A stretch of DNA of 64,000 bases from Alistipes montrealensis (GCF_018362775.1 NZ_JAGYXY010000003.1:62001-126000); one strand, 5' to 3'; counted from the stretch's first letter, positions 53,395-63,465 are shown. Notes: generated by a model from the letters alone, not told the origin. Made by a program: numbers and translations.

Positions 53395-54747
53395 ATGAAA
53401 ACATTTCGACTTCTGATTGTGGCTCTGCTGCTTGCGGGTTCCGCATCGGCGCAACGCTTCGAACGCAAGGCCATGCGGGGCGAGTATTCTCCTACGGTCT
53501 ACCTGATCTCCGCGCAGGAGGTGGACACCATCTACTACGGACCGGCTGCCATGCGGCAGGCGGCGGCGCTCAACCGCATGGCGATGGACAATGCCACGCA
53601 GGACTATATCGACACGCACCGTCCCGGTTTCCAGCAGGTTGAGAAACCCCAGTTCGTCTTCGCCACGAAGAACAACCGGTTCTCGTTCTCGCTGGGCGGC
53701 TTCGTCAGCCTTCGTGCGGGCTACGATTTCGACGGCAGCGTCGACAATATCGACTTCGTGACCTACGACATCCCCGTCCACGGCAATTACGACACCAAGC
53801 AGAAACTGATGATGGACGCTTCGACCTCGCGTCTTTTCCTGAAGGCCATCACCAACACCCGTGCACTGGGCCGCGTGGTCGTATTCATGGACGCCGACTT
53901 CCGCGGCGGCGCCGAGGGCAGCTATACGCCCCGCCTGCGGTCGGCTTACGTATCGTTTCTGGGCTTTACGCTGGGCCGCGACGTGACGACTTTCTGCGAC
54001 CTTTCGGCAGCCCCGACGACCATCGACTTCCAGGGTCCCAACGCCTATAATTTCAACTTCGCGACGATGATCCGCTACGAGCACGCCTTTGCGAACAACC
54101 ACCTCAAATTCGGCGTTGCGGCCGAAATGCCCCAGGTGAGCGGCACGTACGACGACAATTTCGCCACCCTGAAGCAGCGCGTTCCCGACTTCCCGGCCTA
54201 CTTCCAGTATGCCTGGGGCGCCAACCGCGACAGCCACATCCGCGCTTCGGGCGTCGTGCGCAACATGTACCTCCACAACCTCCGCACGGGCAATAACACC
54301 TCGCTGTTGGGCTGGGGCGTACAGTTCAGCGGCACGATCAAGGTAGCGCGCCCCCTGCAACTCTTCATGAACGGCGTTTACGGCAAGGGCATCACCCCTT
54401 ACATCCAGGACCTGACCGGTTCGGGGCTCGACTTCACGCCCAATCCGGAAAATGCCGACCAGATCCAGACGATGCCGATGTGGGGATGGCAGGCCGCAGC
54501 CCAGATCAACCTGACCCGGCGGCTGTTTATCTCGGGCGGTTATTCGATGGTCCGCGTGCAGCGCAGCCACGGTTTCTATGCCGACGACCAGTATAAGCAG
54601 GGCGACTACATCTTCGGCAATATCTTCTATTCGATCACCCCGCGCTGCAAGGTGGCCGGCGAGTATCTTTACGGTTCGCGCAAGGACATGAACGACGACA
54701 AGGGTCACGCCAACCGGGTGAACGTGATGCTGCAATACAGTTTCTGA
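53395..54747 (+). CDS. DcaP-like outer-membrane porin
   Basis: A 450-residue outer-membrane protein with a signal peptide (1-19), a short helical N-terminal part (about 45-70), and a 16-strand-type barrel from about residue 95 to the terminal Tyr-Ser-Phe. The FSFSLGGFVSLRAGYDFDG start of the barrel and the overall layout fit the DcaP-like porins, which pass small carboxylates or similar solutes. Single gene with a terminator. Confidence 0.85.
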   Translation: MKTFRLLIVALLLAGSASAQRFERKAMRGEYSPTVYLISAQEVDTIYYGPAAMRQAAALNRMAMDNATQDYIDTHRPGFQQVEKPQFVFATKNNRFSFSLGGFVSLRAGYDFDGSVDNIDFVTYDIPVHGNYDTKQKLMMDASTSRLFLKAITNTRALGRVVVFMDADFRGGAEGSYTPRLRSAYVSFLGFTLGRDVTTFCDLSAAPTTIDFQGPNAYNFNFATMIRYEHAFANNHLKFGVAAEMPQVSGTYDDNFATLKQRVPDFPAYFQYAWGANRDSHIRASGVVRNMYLHNLRTGNNTSLLGWGVQFSGTIKVARPLQLFMNGVYGKGITPYIQDLTGSGLDFTPNPENADQIQTMPMWGWQAAAQINLTRRLFISGGYSMVRVQRSHGFYADDQYKQGDYIFGNIFYSITPRCKVAGEYLYGSRKDMNDDKGHANRVNVMLQYSF

Positions 54748-54783
54748 CGATGCTGTATAATAAATAGTATGGAGTATTTTTCG

Positions 54784-54811
54784 GGCGGTTTCTTCGGGAA
54801 CCGCCTTTTTT
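54784..54811 (+). terminator. Terminator after the porin gene
   Basis: GGCGGTT (54784-54790) with AACCGCC (54799-54805), then T6. Confidence 0.8.
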
Positions 54812-54836
54812 GCGAATTCATCCGCGGGGTTTTTAT

Positions 54837-54860
54837 GTACTTTTTGGCCGCAAAAAGTAC
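54837..54860. repeat. GTACTTTTT...AAAAAGTAC palindrome
   Basis: A perfect 9-bp inverted repeat with a 6-nt spacer. Related palindromes (GTACTTTTG...CAAAAGTAC) recur in the tandem repeat at 55172. The 54861-55171 stretch has no gene that I can support. Confidence 0.7.
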
Positions 54861-55171
54861 CAAAAACTCTCCGACAGATGCCTCCGCCTACTTCGGGCGG
54901 CCTAACGCTGGCTCCGGGCGACTATTCGCGGGTTTGTAAACAAACCGTCCCCTTCGCTCGCGCTTTTAGTCCGCCCTGCGTATTACGGCTACGGCATCAA
55001 GTCGGGATCATTCGCCGCCGTTGGCGGCGTGAGAGGTCCGCATTCTCGTTCGGAGCGGGAAAAGAGCGGCTGAGGACCCGTGCGCCCGGAGCGGGAGGCT
55101 GTAAAGGCTCGATCTTACTGCGCCCGCTCAGCACGGGCCGGAAGACGATCCCGCGGAGAACGACATGCGGA

Positions 55172-55415
55172 TGGTTTTGGTACTTTTGACATCAAAAGTA
55201 CAACGAAAGCCCGCGGATGAAAGCCGCGGTTAATAGCCGACCAAAAAGCGGCAACACTTCGCGGCGAAGACGCAGGTTTTGGTACTTTTGCCACCAAAAG
55301 TACAAAGAATCCCCGCGGCTGAAAGCTGCGGTTAATTGCCGATCAAAAAGCGGCAGAGAACAGCAGTCGCAGACTGCGGTTTCATCCTGTGCCTCTAAAA
55401 GTACAACGAATCCCC
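55172..55415 (+). repeat. 102-bp tandem repeat, about 2.4 copies
   Basis: Copies begin near 55172 and 55274, with a partial degenerate copy from 55376. Each full copy contains the palindrome GTACTTTTG-NNNN-CAAAAGTAC (55180-55201; 55282-55303), then AGTACAA, a CCGCGG(A/C)TGAAAGC stretch and CAAAAAGCGGCA. The third copy keeps AAAAGTACAACGAA in exact 102-bp register. No reading frame is preserved. Confidence 0.85.
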
Positions 55416-55463
55416 TTCGGACCGAAAAAACGGCCCGACTGTTGCACGGGGCGTTTTTTTTAC

Positions 55464-55471
55464 TACCTTTG
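55464..55471 (+). promoter_or_regulatory. -7 element of the 55478 RNA candidate
   Basis: TACCTTTG fits TAnnTTTG; TTG at 55442-55444 is 19 nt upstream. The start would be near 55478. Confidence 0.5.
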
Positions 55472-55477
55472 TCTTGA

Positions 55478-55813
55478 CGATTCGCCTGTGTGCGGATTGT
55501 TTGCTTTGCTTCACGTGAAAACTGCAACTTTCAAATGTCGAGGCAAAGGTGCAAGGATGCTCCGCGAGTTGTCGGCCCACGGCCCGGCGACGGGGAGTTA
55601 CCTGCTTTTTTATCGAAACTGCGCGTTACGGGCGTGGGTTCCTTGTATCTGTATTCGACATGGGCTGTTGCAGGCCTTCACGTGAGTATGGGTATCTTGG
55701 GGCCTGCGCCTTTCTTTTTTCGAAAGCGCCGGCCCGGCATACGGACCGGCGGCTGGATGTTGCGTCACTGCTTTCTGATTCTTCATAGAATAAGCTGCCG
55801 CCGGTCCTTTTTT
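55478..55813 (+). ncRNA. Candidate structured RNA, rod-shaped (6S-like?)
   Basis: Between a promoter-like box and a strong terminator there is no good gene, but a long rod can form: 511-519/677-685, 522-528/667-673, 535-541/655-661, 550-557/640-647 and 576-586/629-638 (add 55,000), separated by internal loops of 2-9 nt plus one long one-sided bulge. A rod of about 180 nt with loops is the shape of 6S RNA, which mimics an open promoter and binds RNA polymerase. A second hairpin (55701-55735) and the terminator follow. I saw no tmRNA or RNase P features. Identity as 6S is a guess. Confidence 0.45.
55743..55813 (+). terminator. Terminator of the 55478 RNA candidate
   Basis: GGACCGGCGG (55743-55752) pairs with CCGCCGGTCC (55798-55807), followed by T6. 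The 45-nt loop is long for an intrinsic terminator but the stem is perfect. Confidence 0.6.
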
Positions 55814-55933
55814 CTTCCGGGGGCGGCCGTGCGGAACGTCCGACCAATCTAAAATAAGCTCAACCGCAGCCGTCAAGGCCCCGCCTCCGGTTTTCTTTCT
55901 CCGCTCCCCGGCGGCAACCGACCGGAATTTTGT

Positions 55934-55941
55934 TATCTTTG
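55934..55941 (+). promoter_or_regulatory. -7 element of the MscS gene
   Basis: TATCTTTG, 23 bp before the ATG at 55965. Confidence 0.6.
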
Positions 55942-55964
55942 CCATCGGACTAATTGACTGAAGT

Positions 55965-57152
55965 ATGGGAGAACTCAACGATACGATAGCCGGCTGGCTG
56001 ACGGAATGCGGATGGAACGAAGCCTATATCGGCTTGACCGCCAAGTCGATCATTGTGCTCGGAATACTCCTCGTCGCCTATGTGACGACGATGTTGTTCC
56101 GCCGTCTGGTCGTCCCGGCCCTGCAAAAAATCAGCGCCCGGACCAAAGTGACCTGGGACGACTACCTTTTCAGCGACAAGGTGATGCGCTCCGCCGCGCG
56201 GCTGATCCCGCCCGTCGTCTGGTACGTTCTGCTCCGGGCCGCCTTTTACGACATGCCCCTGCTGCTCGACGTTCTGCACAAAGGCTGCCTGACCTATTTT
56301 ATCGTCGTTTTCCTGCAGCTCATCGGGGCGTTCCTCGATACGCTCTACGACATCTCCAGCCAGCACGAAACCCTGCGCAACCGTCCGCTGAAAGGCGTTT
56401 ACCAGATGATCAAACTGCTGGCGGTCTGTGTCGGGGGCATTCTCATCATCAGCATCCTCATCGGCCGCGACGCCACGACTATCCTGGCCGGACTGGGCGC
56501 CTCGGCGGCCATCATCATGCTGATTTTCCGGGACAGTATCCTGGGACTTGTCGCGGGCGTACAGCTTTCGGCCAACGACATGCTGCGCCCCGGCGACTGG
56601 ATCACGATGGCCAAATACGGCGCCGACGGTTACGTCACGGAGGTGACGCTGACGACGGTCAAGGTGCAGAATTTCGATAAGACCATCACTACGATCCCTC
56701 CCTATGCGCTGGTCAGCGATTCGTTCCAGAACTGGCGGGGCATGTGGGACAGCGGCGGACGGCGCATCAAACGGTCGCTGCTGATCGATGCGAGTTCGGT
56801 GCGCGTCTGTTCGGAGGACGAGTTGGCGAGGCTTCGCAAAATCGGATTGGCCGAGGTTACTGACAGTGCGGAACCCGTCGTCAACCTCTACGCGCTGCGG
56901 GAGTATGCGGCGCGTTATATAAAAAATCACCCGGGCATCCATCCCGACCTGATGCAGATGGTCCGCATGCTCCAATCCACCCCCGAAGGCATTCCGATCG
57001 AGGTTTACTGCTTCACCCGGGAGACGGACTGGGTCACCTACGAAAGGGTTCAGGGGGCTGTTTTCGACCACTTGTTCGCCGTCCTTCCCCAATTCGGACT
57101 GCGGGCCTACCAGCGCTCCTCCGACCGGGATTCGCAGCCCGGGGAGTCCTGA
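55965..57152 (+). CDS. MscS-family mechanosensitive channel
   Basis: A 395-residue inner-membrane channel. There are several membrane helices (about 20-165), the pore-lining helix and hinge rich in Gly/Ala (ILAGLGASAAIIMLIFRDSILGLVAG, written here only as residues about 165-190), then the beta domain (ANDMLRPGDWI) and the C-terminal cytoplasmic domain. The larger N-terminal region resembles YbdG-type miniconductance channels. It releases solutes under osmotic downshock. Confidence 0.92.
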   Translation: MGELNDTIAGWLTECGWNEAYIGLTAKSIIVLGILLVAYVTTMLFRRLVVPALQKISARTKVTWDDYLFSDKVMRSAARLIPPVVWYVLLRAAFYDMPLLLDVLHKGCLTYFIVVFLQLIGAFLDTLYDISSQHETLRNRPLKGVYQMIKLLAVCVGGILIISILIGRDATTILAGLGASAAIIMLIFRDSILGLVAGVQLSANDMLRPGDWITMAKYGADGYVTEVTLTTVKVQNFDKTITTIPPYALVSDSFQNWRGMWDSGGRRIKRSLLIDASSVRVCSEDELARLRKIGLAEVTDSAEPVVNLYALREYAARYIKNHPGIHPDLMQMVRMLQSTPEGIPIEVYCFTRETDWVTYERVQGAVFDHLFAVLPQFGLRAYQRSSDRDSQPGES

Positions 57153-57177
57153 CGGGACGCGAACCGGACGGGTTTCG

Positions 57178-57185
57178 TATATTTG
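57178..57185 (+). promoter_or_regulatory. -7 element of the DUF4491 gene
   Basis: TATATTTG, 23 bp before the ATG at 57209. Confidence 0.55.
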
Positions 57186-57208
57186 CCAAATTCAAAACCG
57201 AAAATAAA

Positions 57209-57511
57209 ATGGAATTTTTAGCGCAATACAATCTGACGGGCATCGTCATCGGCATAGCTACCTTTCTGATCATCGGCATCTTTCACCCGATGGTCACCAA
57301 GGGCGAATACTATTTCGGCGTGAAAATCTGGTGGCTGTTCCTGGTGATGGGCATCGCCGCGATCATCGGTTCGATTGCCGTGCGGCACATCCTCTGGTCG
57401 ACGCTGCTGGCCGTGTGGGGCGCTTCGTCGCTCTGGTCGATCGGCGAACTGTTCGAACAGCGCGAGCGTGTCGCCAAGGGCTGGTTCCCCAAAAATCCCA
57501 ACCGCAAATAG
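57209..57511 (+). CDS. DUF4491-family membrane protein
   Basis: A 100-residue protein with three hydrophobic helices (about 11-28, 41-60, 63-80) and a basic C-terminus. The HPMVTKGEYYFG and SIGELFEQRERV segments fit DUF4491, a small membrane family of unknown function common in Bacteroidales. It is convergent with the EamA transporter gene. Confidence 0.85.
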   Translation: MEFLAQYNLTGIVIGIATFLIIGIFHPMVTKGEYYFGVKIWWLFLVMGIAAIIGSIAVRHILWSTLLAVWGASSLWSIGELFEQRERVAKGWFPKNPNRK

Positions 57512-57514
57512 CGG

Positions 57515-58429
57515 TTATTCCCGCCTCTGCGCGGGCGTATCGGTCCGGGGACAGGGCGATGCCTGCGGAGTTTGGAGAATGACGATGACGACAGCCGTGA
57601 CGACGAGGATCAGCCCTATCGTGTCGTCGAACGAGAATTGCTCGCCGAAATGCACTACCCCGACCAGCACCGCCGTCAGCGGCTCCATCGACCCCAGGAT
57701 CGAGGTCATCGTCGGCCCGATCCGCTGGACGGCCAGCACGAGGGTGAGGTTCGAAAGCACCGTCGGCAGTAACGCCAGCAACAGCAGGTTGCGCCATGCC
57801 GGCCATGTCCCGGCTACCTCTAAGCCCGAACTCGCGAGGGCGTAAACGAGGAACAGGACCGCCGAGAAGATCAACACGTAAAACGCCACGACCAGCGGAT
57901 CGAGCCTCGCAGCCCGGCTTTTCATCACGCCTATAATGTAGACGGCATAGGTCGCGACCGTCATCGCGGCGAATGCCAGTCCGCGGGCCGGATCGTTCTG
58001 CCCGGCGTCGCCCCAGGCCAGCAGGGCTACGCCTACCAGTGAGATGAAGACGGCGACGGCGATCCACACCGAACTGCGTTCGCGGAAAAAGAGCGTCATC
58101 GCGAGCGTCACCACCAGCGGATAGAGGAAATTTACGGTCGTAGCCACCCCGCTCGGGATGTAGTCGTAGGAGCGGAGCAGGCCCAGCGCCGTGGCGGCAT
58201 ACATCACGGCCAGCAGGGCCAGCACGGCGGCGTCGCGTCCCGGGATACGCAGGGTGCGCCGCGTGAAAAGCACCACGGCCCCCGTCATCAGCGCTGCGAT
58301 GAGCATGCGGTAGAAAAGGATTGCCGGCGACGCCATGCCTGCCTGCAGGAGCGGAATCGAGAACAGCGGGACCAGCCCGAAGGTCGCCGAAGAGACTACG
58401 GCGTAAAATATACCCTTGAAATTGTGCAT
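57515..58429 (-). CDS. EamA/DMT-family transporter
   Basis: A 304-residue inner-membrane protein with about ten helices in two EamA repeats. The first repeat ends with the typical SGVATTVNFLYPLVVTLAM region (near residue 95), and the second has RIGPTMTSILGSMEPLTAVLVG (near 245). Substrate unknown. It is not closely similar to the EamA protein at 26187. Divergent from the CapA gene. Confidence 0.87.
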   Translation of the reverse strand: MHNFKGIFYAVVSSATFGLVPLFSIPLLQAGMASPAILFYRMLIAALMTGAVVLFTRRTLRIPGRDAAVLALLAVMYAATALGLLRSYDYIPSGVATTVNFLYPLVVTLAMTLFFRERSSVWIAVAVFISLVGVALLAWGDAGQNDPARGLAFAAMTVATYAVYIIGVMKSRAARLDPLVVAFYVLIFSAVLFLVYALASSGLEVAGTWPAWRNLLLLALLPTVLSNLTLVLAVQRIGPTMTSILGSMEPLTAVLVGVVHFGEQFSFDDTIGLILVVTAVVIVILQTPQASPCPRTDTPAQRRE

Positions 58430-58466
58430 GGATTCTTTTTTAGCGTAACTTTACACCGCAATTACC

Positions 58467-59549
58467 ATGCGAATACGTCGAATACATATCCTGATCGCCC
58501 TGACGTTCGCCGCGACGTGTTGTACGCCCGCGGGAGGCCCCGTGCAGTTCTCGCCTCCCCCGCCTGCCGGCTGGACGGGACCGGGCTCCGTGCCGCCGCC
58601 CCGGCGGATGCGGCTGTTTTTCGGCGGCGACGTGATGCAGCACATGCCGCAGGTCAACGCCGTGCGCCGCGGCGACGGATTCGACTACGAACCCGTTTTC
58701 CGGGCGCTCGAACCCCGTATAAAGGCCGCCGACCTGGCTGTCGTCAACCTCGAAACCACCCTCACGCGCCGAAATACTTATACGGGCTATCCGCTCTTCC
58801 GGTCGCCCGTGGCGTTGGCCGACGCCCTGCGCGACGCCGGTGTGGATGTCGCCGTACTGGCCAACAACCACTGCTGCGACGGCGGGGCCGAGGGTATCCG
58901 CACGAGCATCGAGGAGTTGGACCGCTGTGGAATACGTCACACGGGTGTGTTTGCGGACAGCGTTGATTACAGGGCGAATAATCCGCTCTACCTCACGTAT
59001 TGCAGCATGCGGCTGGCGATCGTGAACTACACCTACGGAACCAACGGCATGCCCGTCCCGAAGGGCACGATCGTGAACCTGATCGACACCGTACGCATTG
59101 CCGCGGATCTTGCGGCGGCGCGCACCGCCGGGGTCGATTTCATTGTCGCGTGCGTCCACTGGGGCGACGAGTACCAGCGGCGCGAGAATGCCGCACAGCG
59201 GAGTTTGGCCGCATTTTTGCGTCGTCACGGAACCGACGTGGTGGTCGGGAGCCATCCGCATGTGATTCAGCCCTGGACGGCCGATTCGTCGCACCTGGTG
59301 CTTTATTCGCTGGGCAACCTCGTTTCGGGCCAGCGCCGCCGTTACACCGACGGCGGACTGGTGGCCGCCGTCGAAGCCGTCCGGCATCCCGAGGGGCGGA
59401 TGACTTACCGGCTCGAAACGACGCCCGTGTGGGTCGGCGTACCGGGTTACCGCATCCTGACGCCCGAAGCCGCCGACACCATGGCGCTGCCCGCGGCCTA
59501 CCGCACGTTCCGCGACGACTTCGACGCACTGACCGGAAACGGCTTATAG
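58467..59549 (+). CDS. CapA-family lipoprotein
   Basis: A 360-residue protein with a signal peptide and a likely lipobox Cys18 or Cys19. The rest is a PGA_cap/CapA metallophosphatase-like domain (about 50-300): FFGGDVMQHMPQV, NLETTLT, ANNHCCDGG, VHWGDEY and GSHPHVIQP. CapA proteins help make poly-gamma-glutamate capsule, but many Bacteroidales members are orphans with unknown substrate. No capB or capC gene is nearby. Confidence 0.9.
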   Translation: MRIRRIHILIALTFAATCCTPAGGPVQFSPPPPAGWTGPGSVPPPRRMRLFFGGDVMQHMPQVNAVRRGDGFDYEPVFRALEPRIKAADLAVVNLETTLTRRNTYTGYPLFRSPVALADALRDAGVDVAVLANNHCCDGGAEGIRTSIEELDRCGIRHTGVFADSVDYRANNPLYLTYCSMRLAIVNYTYGTNGMPVPKGTIVNLIDTVRIAADLAAARTAGVDFIVACVHWGDEYQRRENAAQRSLAAFLRRHGTDVVVGSHPHVIQPWTADSSHLVLYSLGNLVSGQRRRYTDGGLVAAVEAVRHPEGRMTYRLETTPVWVGVPGYRILTPEAADTMALPAAYRTFRDDFDALTGNGL

Positions 59550-59589
59550 GTAAACCGAATAGTCCCATAGGAAGAAACGATGGGATTTT

Positions 59590-59622
59590 TTTGGAGATTG
59601 TTTCCGGAAATTGTTATCTTTG
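59590..59622 (+). promoter_or_regulatory. Rubrerythrin promoter (-33/-7)
   Basis: TTTG (59590-59593) and TATCTTTG (59615-59622) are 21 nt apart, a full consensus match 39 bp before the start codon. Confidence 0.7.
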
Positions 59623-59661
59623 TAACAGTAAAAACGCACACACATTAAACAATATAAGATT

Positions 59662-60240
59662 ATGGAAAAGAGCATCAAAGGCACACGCACCGAACAGAAT
59701 CTGCTGAAGGCATTCGCCGGTGAAAGCCAGGCACGCAGCCGTTACGTATTTTTCGCAAGCAAAGCCAAAAAAGAGGGCTACGAGCAGATAGCAGGCGTTT
59801 TCGCCGAGACCGCAGAGCAGGAGAAGGAGCACGCCGAGCGTTTCTTCAAGTTCCTCGAGGGCGGCGACGTGGAGATCACGGCCAGCTACCCCACCGGCCC
59901 CATCGGTACGACGGCCGAGAACCTGCTCGCTGCCGCCAAGGGCGAGAACGAGGAGTGGGACGTACTCTACCGTGAATTCGGCAAGGTCGCCGAAGAGGAG
60001 GGCTTCATGGAGATCGCTACGGCGTTCAAGATGATTTCGACCGTCGAGGCCGAGCACGAGCGCCGCTACCTGAAGCTGCTGAGCCGCCTGACGGACGGCA
60101 ACTTCTTCAAGCGCGACGGCAAAATCTGGTGGCAGTGCCGCAACTGCGGTTTCATCATCGAGGCCGAGGAGGCTCCGAAGCTCTGCCCCGCGTGCAAGCA
60201 CCCCCAGGCCTATTTCGAGCCCAAGAAAGAGAACTATTAG
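59662..60240 (+). CDS. rbr: Rubrerythrin
   Basis: A 192-residue peroxidase of anaerobes that reduces H2O2 using a di-iron centre and a rubredoxin-type iron. The N-terminal ferritin-like domain has the Glu ligands in FAGESQARSRY and ETAEQEKEHAERF and the second pair in EVAEEEGF...EAEHERRY. The C-terminal rubredoxin domain has CRNC and CPAC. It has its own promoter and a terminator. Confidence 0.96.
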   Translation: MEKSIKGTRTEQNLLKAFAGESQARSRYVFFASKAKKEGYEQIAGVFAETAEQEKEHAERFFKFLEGGDVEITASYPTGPIGTTAENLLAAAKGENEEWDVLYREFGKVAEEEGFMEIATAFKMISTVEAEHERRYLKLLSRLTDGNFFKRDGKIWWQCRNCGFIIEAEEAPKLCPACKHPQAYFEPKKENY

Positions 60241-60261
60241 TCGCATACGACACGACGACCG

Positions 60262-60290
60262 GCCGCATCCTGCAAAGGGTGCGGCTTTTT
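60262..60290 (+). terminator. Rubrerythrin terminator
   Basis: GCCGCATCC paired with GGGTGCGGC (one G-U), then T6. Confidence 0.8.
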
Positions 60291-60397
60291 TATCGGGCCT
60301 GCCCCGCGTCGACGGTTGGTTGGCTTTGGGGCGAAAGGAGCGGAATCGGGATGAAATATTCCGCTGTGCAAAACGCCGATATTACGGATTTTCGTTG

Positions 60398-60405
60398 TAT
60401 CTTTG
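60398..60405 (+). promoter_or_regulatory. -7 element of ettA-hisS
   Basis: TATCTTTG, 35 bp before the ATG at 60441. Confidence 0.55.
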
Positions 60406-60440
60406 CAAGAATCCTTTTTTCGAACAATTCAAACACAGAT

Positions 60441-62114
60441 ATGGCAGACGAAAAAATCATCTTTTCGATGGTCGGCGTAAGCAAGACCTTCACCAACCAG
60501 AAACGGGTGCTCAACAACATCTACCTCTCTTTTTTCTACGGCGCCAAGATCGGCATCATCGGCCTGAACGGTTCGGGTAAATCGACCCTGATGAAGATCA
60601 TCGCCGGACTGGACAAGAACTTCGACGGTGAAGTGGTCTTCTCGCCGGGCTATACGGTGGGTTACCTGGAGCAGGAACCCAAACTCGACGACACGAAGAC
60701 GGTCCGCGAGATCGTCGAGGAGGGCTGTGCGGCTACGGTCGCTCTGCTCAAGGAGTACGAGGAGATCAACATGAAGATGTGCGAGCCGATGGACGACGAC
60801 GCGATGGCCAAACTGATCGACCGTCAGGGCGAGCTGTACGAGAAGATCGACCAGTGCAACGGCTGGGAACTGGACAGCGTGCTGGAACGCGCGATGGACG
60901 CCCTGCGGTGTCCCGATCCCGACGAATCGGTCAAGCACCTCTCGGGCGGCGAACGCCGCCGCGTGGCCCTGTGCCGCCTCTTGTTGCAGCAGCCCGACGT
61001 GCTGCTCCTGGACGAGCCGACCAACCACCTCGACGCCGAGTCGATCGACTGGCTCGAACAGCACCTCCAGCAGTACAAGGGTACGGTAATCGCCGTGACC
61101 CACGACCGATATTTCCTCGACAATGTCGCCGGGTGGATTCTCGAACTCGACCGTGGCGAAGGCATTCCCTGGAAGGGCAACTACTCGGGCTGGCTCGACC
61201 AGAAGACCACCCGCATGGCCATGGAAGAGAAGCAGGAGTCGAAGCGCCGCAAGACCCTCGAACGCGAGTTGGAGTGGGTGCGCATGTCGCCTTCGGGCCG
61301 CCACGCCAAGTCGAAGGCCCGTCTGTCGGCTTACGACAAGATGATGAACGAGGATACAAAGCAGAAGGAGGAGAAGCTCGAAATCTTCATTCCCAACGGT
61401 CCGCGTCTGGGCGACGTGGTGATCGAGGCCCACGAGGTTTCGAAAGCCTTCGGCGACCGCGTACTGTACGAAGGGCTGGAGTTTTCGCTGCCCCCTGCGG
61501 GTATCGTGGGCGTGATCGGTCCCAACGGAACGGGTAAGACTACCCTCTTCCGGATGATCATGGGCCTCGAAGAGCCTACGAGCGGTTCGTTCCGCGTGGG
61601 GCCGACCGTAAAACTGGCCTATGTGGACCAGCAGCACAAGTCGATCGACCCCGAAAAAACGGTCTTCGAGGTGATCTCAGGCGGTTTGGACCTCATGACG
61701 CTGGGCAACCGGCAGGTCAACGCCCGCGCCTATGTGGCCCGTTTCAACTTCTCGGGCGCCGACCAGGAGAAGAAGTGCGGCATGCTGTCGGGCGGCGAGC
61801 GGAACCGTCTGCACCTGGCTCTTGCGTTGAAGGAGGAAGGCAATGTCCTGCTGTTGGACGAGCCGACCAACGACATCGACGTGAACACGCTGCGCGCCCT
61901 GGAGGAAGGTCTCGAAAACTTCGCGGGCTGTGCCGTTGTGATCTCGCACGACCGTTGGTTCCTCGACCGTATCGCCACGCATATCCTCTCGTTCGAGGGC
62001 GATTCGAAGGTGGTCTTCTACGAAGGTTCCTACTCGGAGTACGAGGCCTGGAAGAAGGCGCAGGGCGGCGATACGGCGCCCCACCGCGTACGTTACAAGA
62101 AATTAATGGCATAA
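60441..62114 (+). CDS. ettA: Energy-dependent translational throttle protein EttA (ABC-F)
   Basis: A 557-residue ABC-F protein that binds the ribosomal E site and gates elongation by the ADP/ATP ratio. Two ABC domains are seen with Walker [10 protein letters not shown] (near residue 39) and GPNGTGKTT (near 360), signature LSGGERRR and LSGGERNR, and the EttA-type arm and inter-domain linker (about 245-310). The start at 60441 is chosen since it gives the standard N-terminus and follows a promoter. The hisS gene follows 7 bp later. Confidence 0.95.
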   Translation: MADEKIIFSMVGVSKTFTNQKRVLNNIYLSFFYGAKIGIIGLNGSGKSTLMKIIAGLDKNFDGEVVFSPGYTVGYLEQEPKLDDTKTVREIVEEGCAATVALLKEYEEINMKMCEPMDDDAMAKLIDRQGELYEKIDQCNGWELDSVLERAMDALRCPDPDESVKHLSGGERRRVALCRLLLQQPDVLLLDEPTNHLDAESIDWLEQHLQQYKGTVIAVTHDRYFLDNVAGWILELDRGEGIPWKGNYSGWLDQKTTRMAMEEKQESKRRKTLERELEWVRMSPSGRHAKSKARLSAYDKMMNEDTKQKEEKLEIFIPNGPRLGDVVIEAHEVSKAFGDRVLYEGLEFSLPPAGIVGVIGPNGTGKTTLFRMIMGLEEPTSGSFRVGPTVKLAYVDQQHKSIDPEKTVFEVISGGLDLMTLGNRQVNARAYVARFNFSGADQEKKCGMLSGGERNRLHLALALKEEGNVLLLDEPTNDIDVNTLRALEEGLENFAGCAVVISHDRWFLDRIATHILSFEGDSKVVFYEGSYSEYEAWKKAQGGDTAPHRVRYKKLMA

Positions 62115-62121
62115 ATATACA

Positions 62122-63465
62122 ATGGCACAGAAACCTTCCATTCCCAAAGGCACGCGCGACTTCTCCCCTGCGGAGATGATGCGCCGCCAATATATTTTCG
62201 ATTCGATTCGCCGGGTCTTCCGCTCTTACGGCTTTGCGCCGCTGGAAACCCCGTCGATGGAAAACCTTTCGACCCTGCTGGGCAAATACGGCGACGAGGG
62301 CGACAAACTCCTGTTCAAGATTCTCAATTCGGGCGACTACGCCGCGGGCCTTTCGGACGAGGAGGTGCGCAACGCATCGAAAATCTGCGAAAAAGGGCTC
62401 CGCTACGACCTCACGGTCCCCTTCGCACGTTACGTCGTGCAGCACCAGGGCGAACTGACGTTCCCCTTCAAACGCTATCAGATTCAGCCCGTATGGCGCG
62501 CCGACCGCCCTCAGAAGGGCCGTTACCGTGAGTTTTACCAGTGCGATGTCGACGTGATCGGCACGCGGTCGCTGCTGTGCGAGGTCGAGCTGATCGAGAT
62601 CGTCGAGCGGGTTTTCAAGGCCCTCGGCATCCGTGTCGCACTGAAGATGAACAACCGCAAGATCCTGTTCGGCATCGCCGAGGCCATCGGCCACGCCGAC
62701 AAGATGATGGATATTACCATCGCCATCGACAAACTCGAAAAGATCGGACTGGACAACGTGAAGGCCGAACTGATGGAGCGCGGATTGGGGCAGGAGGCTG
62801 TCGACAAACTTCAACCGATACTCGAACTGAGCGGCGATAATTTGCAGAAGATTAAACAACTGCGCGATGTTCTTTCCGTCTCGGAGACGGGCATGAAAGG
62901 CATCGAAGAGATGGAAACCGTTTTCGGCTATGTCGATCGGTTGGGTATCGACCTTACGGTCGAGCTGGACCTTTCGCTGGCACGCGGTTTGAACTACTAT
63001 ACGGGAGCGATTTTCGAGGTCAAGGCCCTCGATTTCGCCATCGGCTCGATCTGCGGCGGCGGCCGTTACGACGATCTGACGGGCATCTTCGGTATGCCCA
63101 ACATGTCGGGCGTGGGCATCTCGTTCGGCGCGGACCGCATCTACGACGTGATGACGGGCCTCGGGCTTTTCCCCGAGGATGTCAACTGCTCGACCCGGGT
63201 GCTGTTCGTCAACCTGGGCGCCGAGGAGGAGGCCGCCGTGCTGCCGTTGCTGCGCGATTTGCGCGGCCGTGAAATCGCCGCCGAAATCTACCCCGAAGCG
63301 GGTAAAATGAAGAAGCAAATGGAATACGCCAACCGCCGCGGCATCCCCTACGTGGTGATCGTGGGATCGCAGGAGCTGGAGTCCGGAGCCGCAACCGTCA
63401 AGGACATGCGCTCGGGCGAACAGCGCCAGGTGGCCTTTGCCGAACTGGCCGGAGCGGTTCAATAA
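62122..63465 (+). CDS. hisS: Histidine-tRNA ligase
   Basis: A 447-residue class II synthetase. Motif 2 ([12 protein letters not shown] near residue 93, then [13 protein letters not shown]), the histidine A motif ([14 protein letters not shown] near 290) and motif 3 ([10 protein letters not shown]) are all present. The C-terminal anticodon-binding domain (about 350-445) is complete. Probably co-transcribed with ettA. Confidence 0.97.
   Translation: MAQKPSIPKGTRDFSPAEMMRRQYIFDSIRRVFRSYGFAPLETPSMENLSTLLGKYGDEGDKLLFKILNSGDYAAGLSDEEVRNASKICEKGLRYDLTVPFARYVVQHQGELTFPFKRYQIQPVWRADRPQKGRYREFYQCDVDVIGTRSLLCEVELIEIVERVFKALGIRVALKMNNRKILFGIAEAIGHADKMMDITIAIDKLEKIGLDNVKAELMERGLGQEAVDKLQPILELSGDNLQKIKQLRDVLSVSETGMKGIEEMETVFGYVDRLGIDLTVELDLSLARGLNYYTGAIFEVKALDFAIGSICGGGRYDDLTGIFGMPNMSGVGISFGADRIYDVMTGLGLFPEDVNCSTRVLFVNLGAEEEAAVLPLLRDLRGREIAAEIYPEAGKMKKQMEYANRRGIPYVVIVGSQELESGAATVKDMRSGEQRQVAFAELAGAVQ

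Noticed and set aside
55478..55813. tmRNA or RNase P RNA
   Set aside because: No tRNA-like ends, no tag-peptide frame, and none of the conserved RNase P core words.
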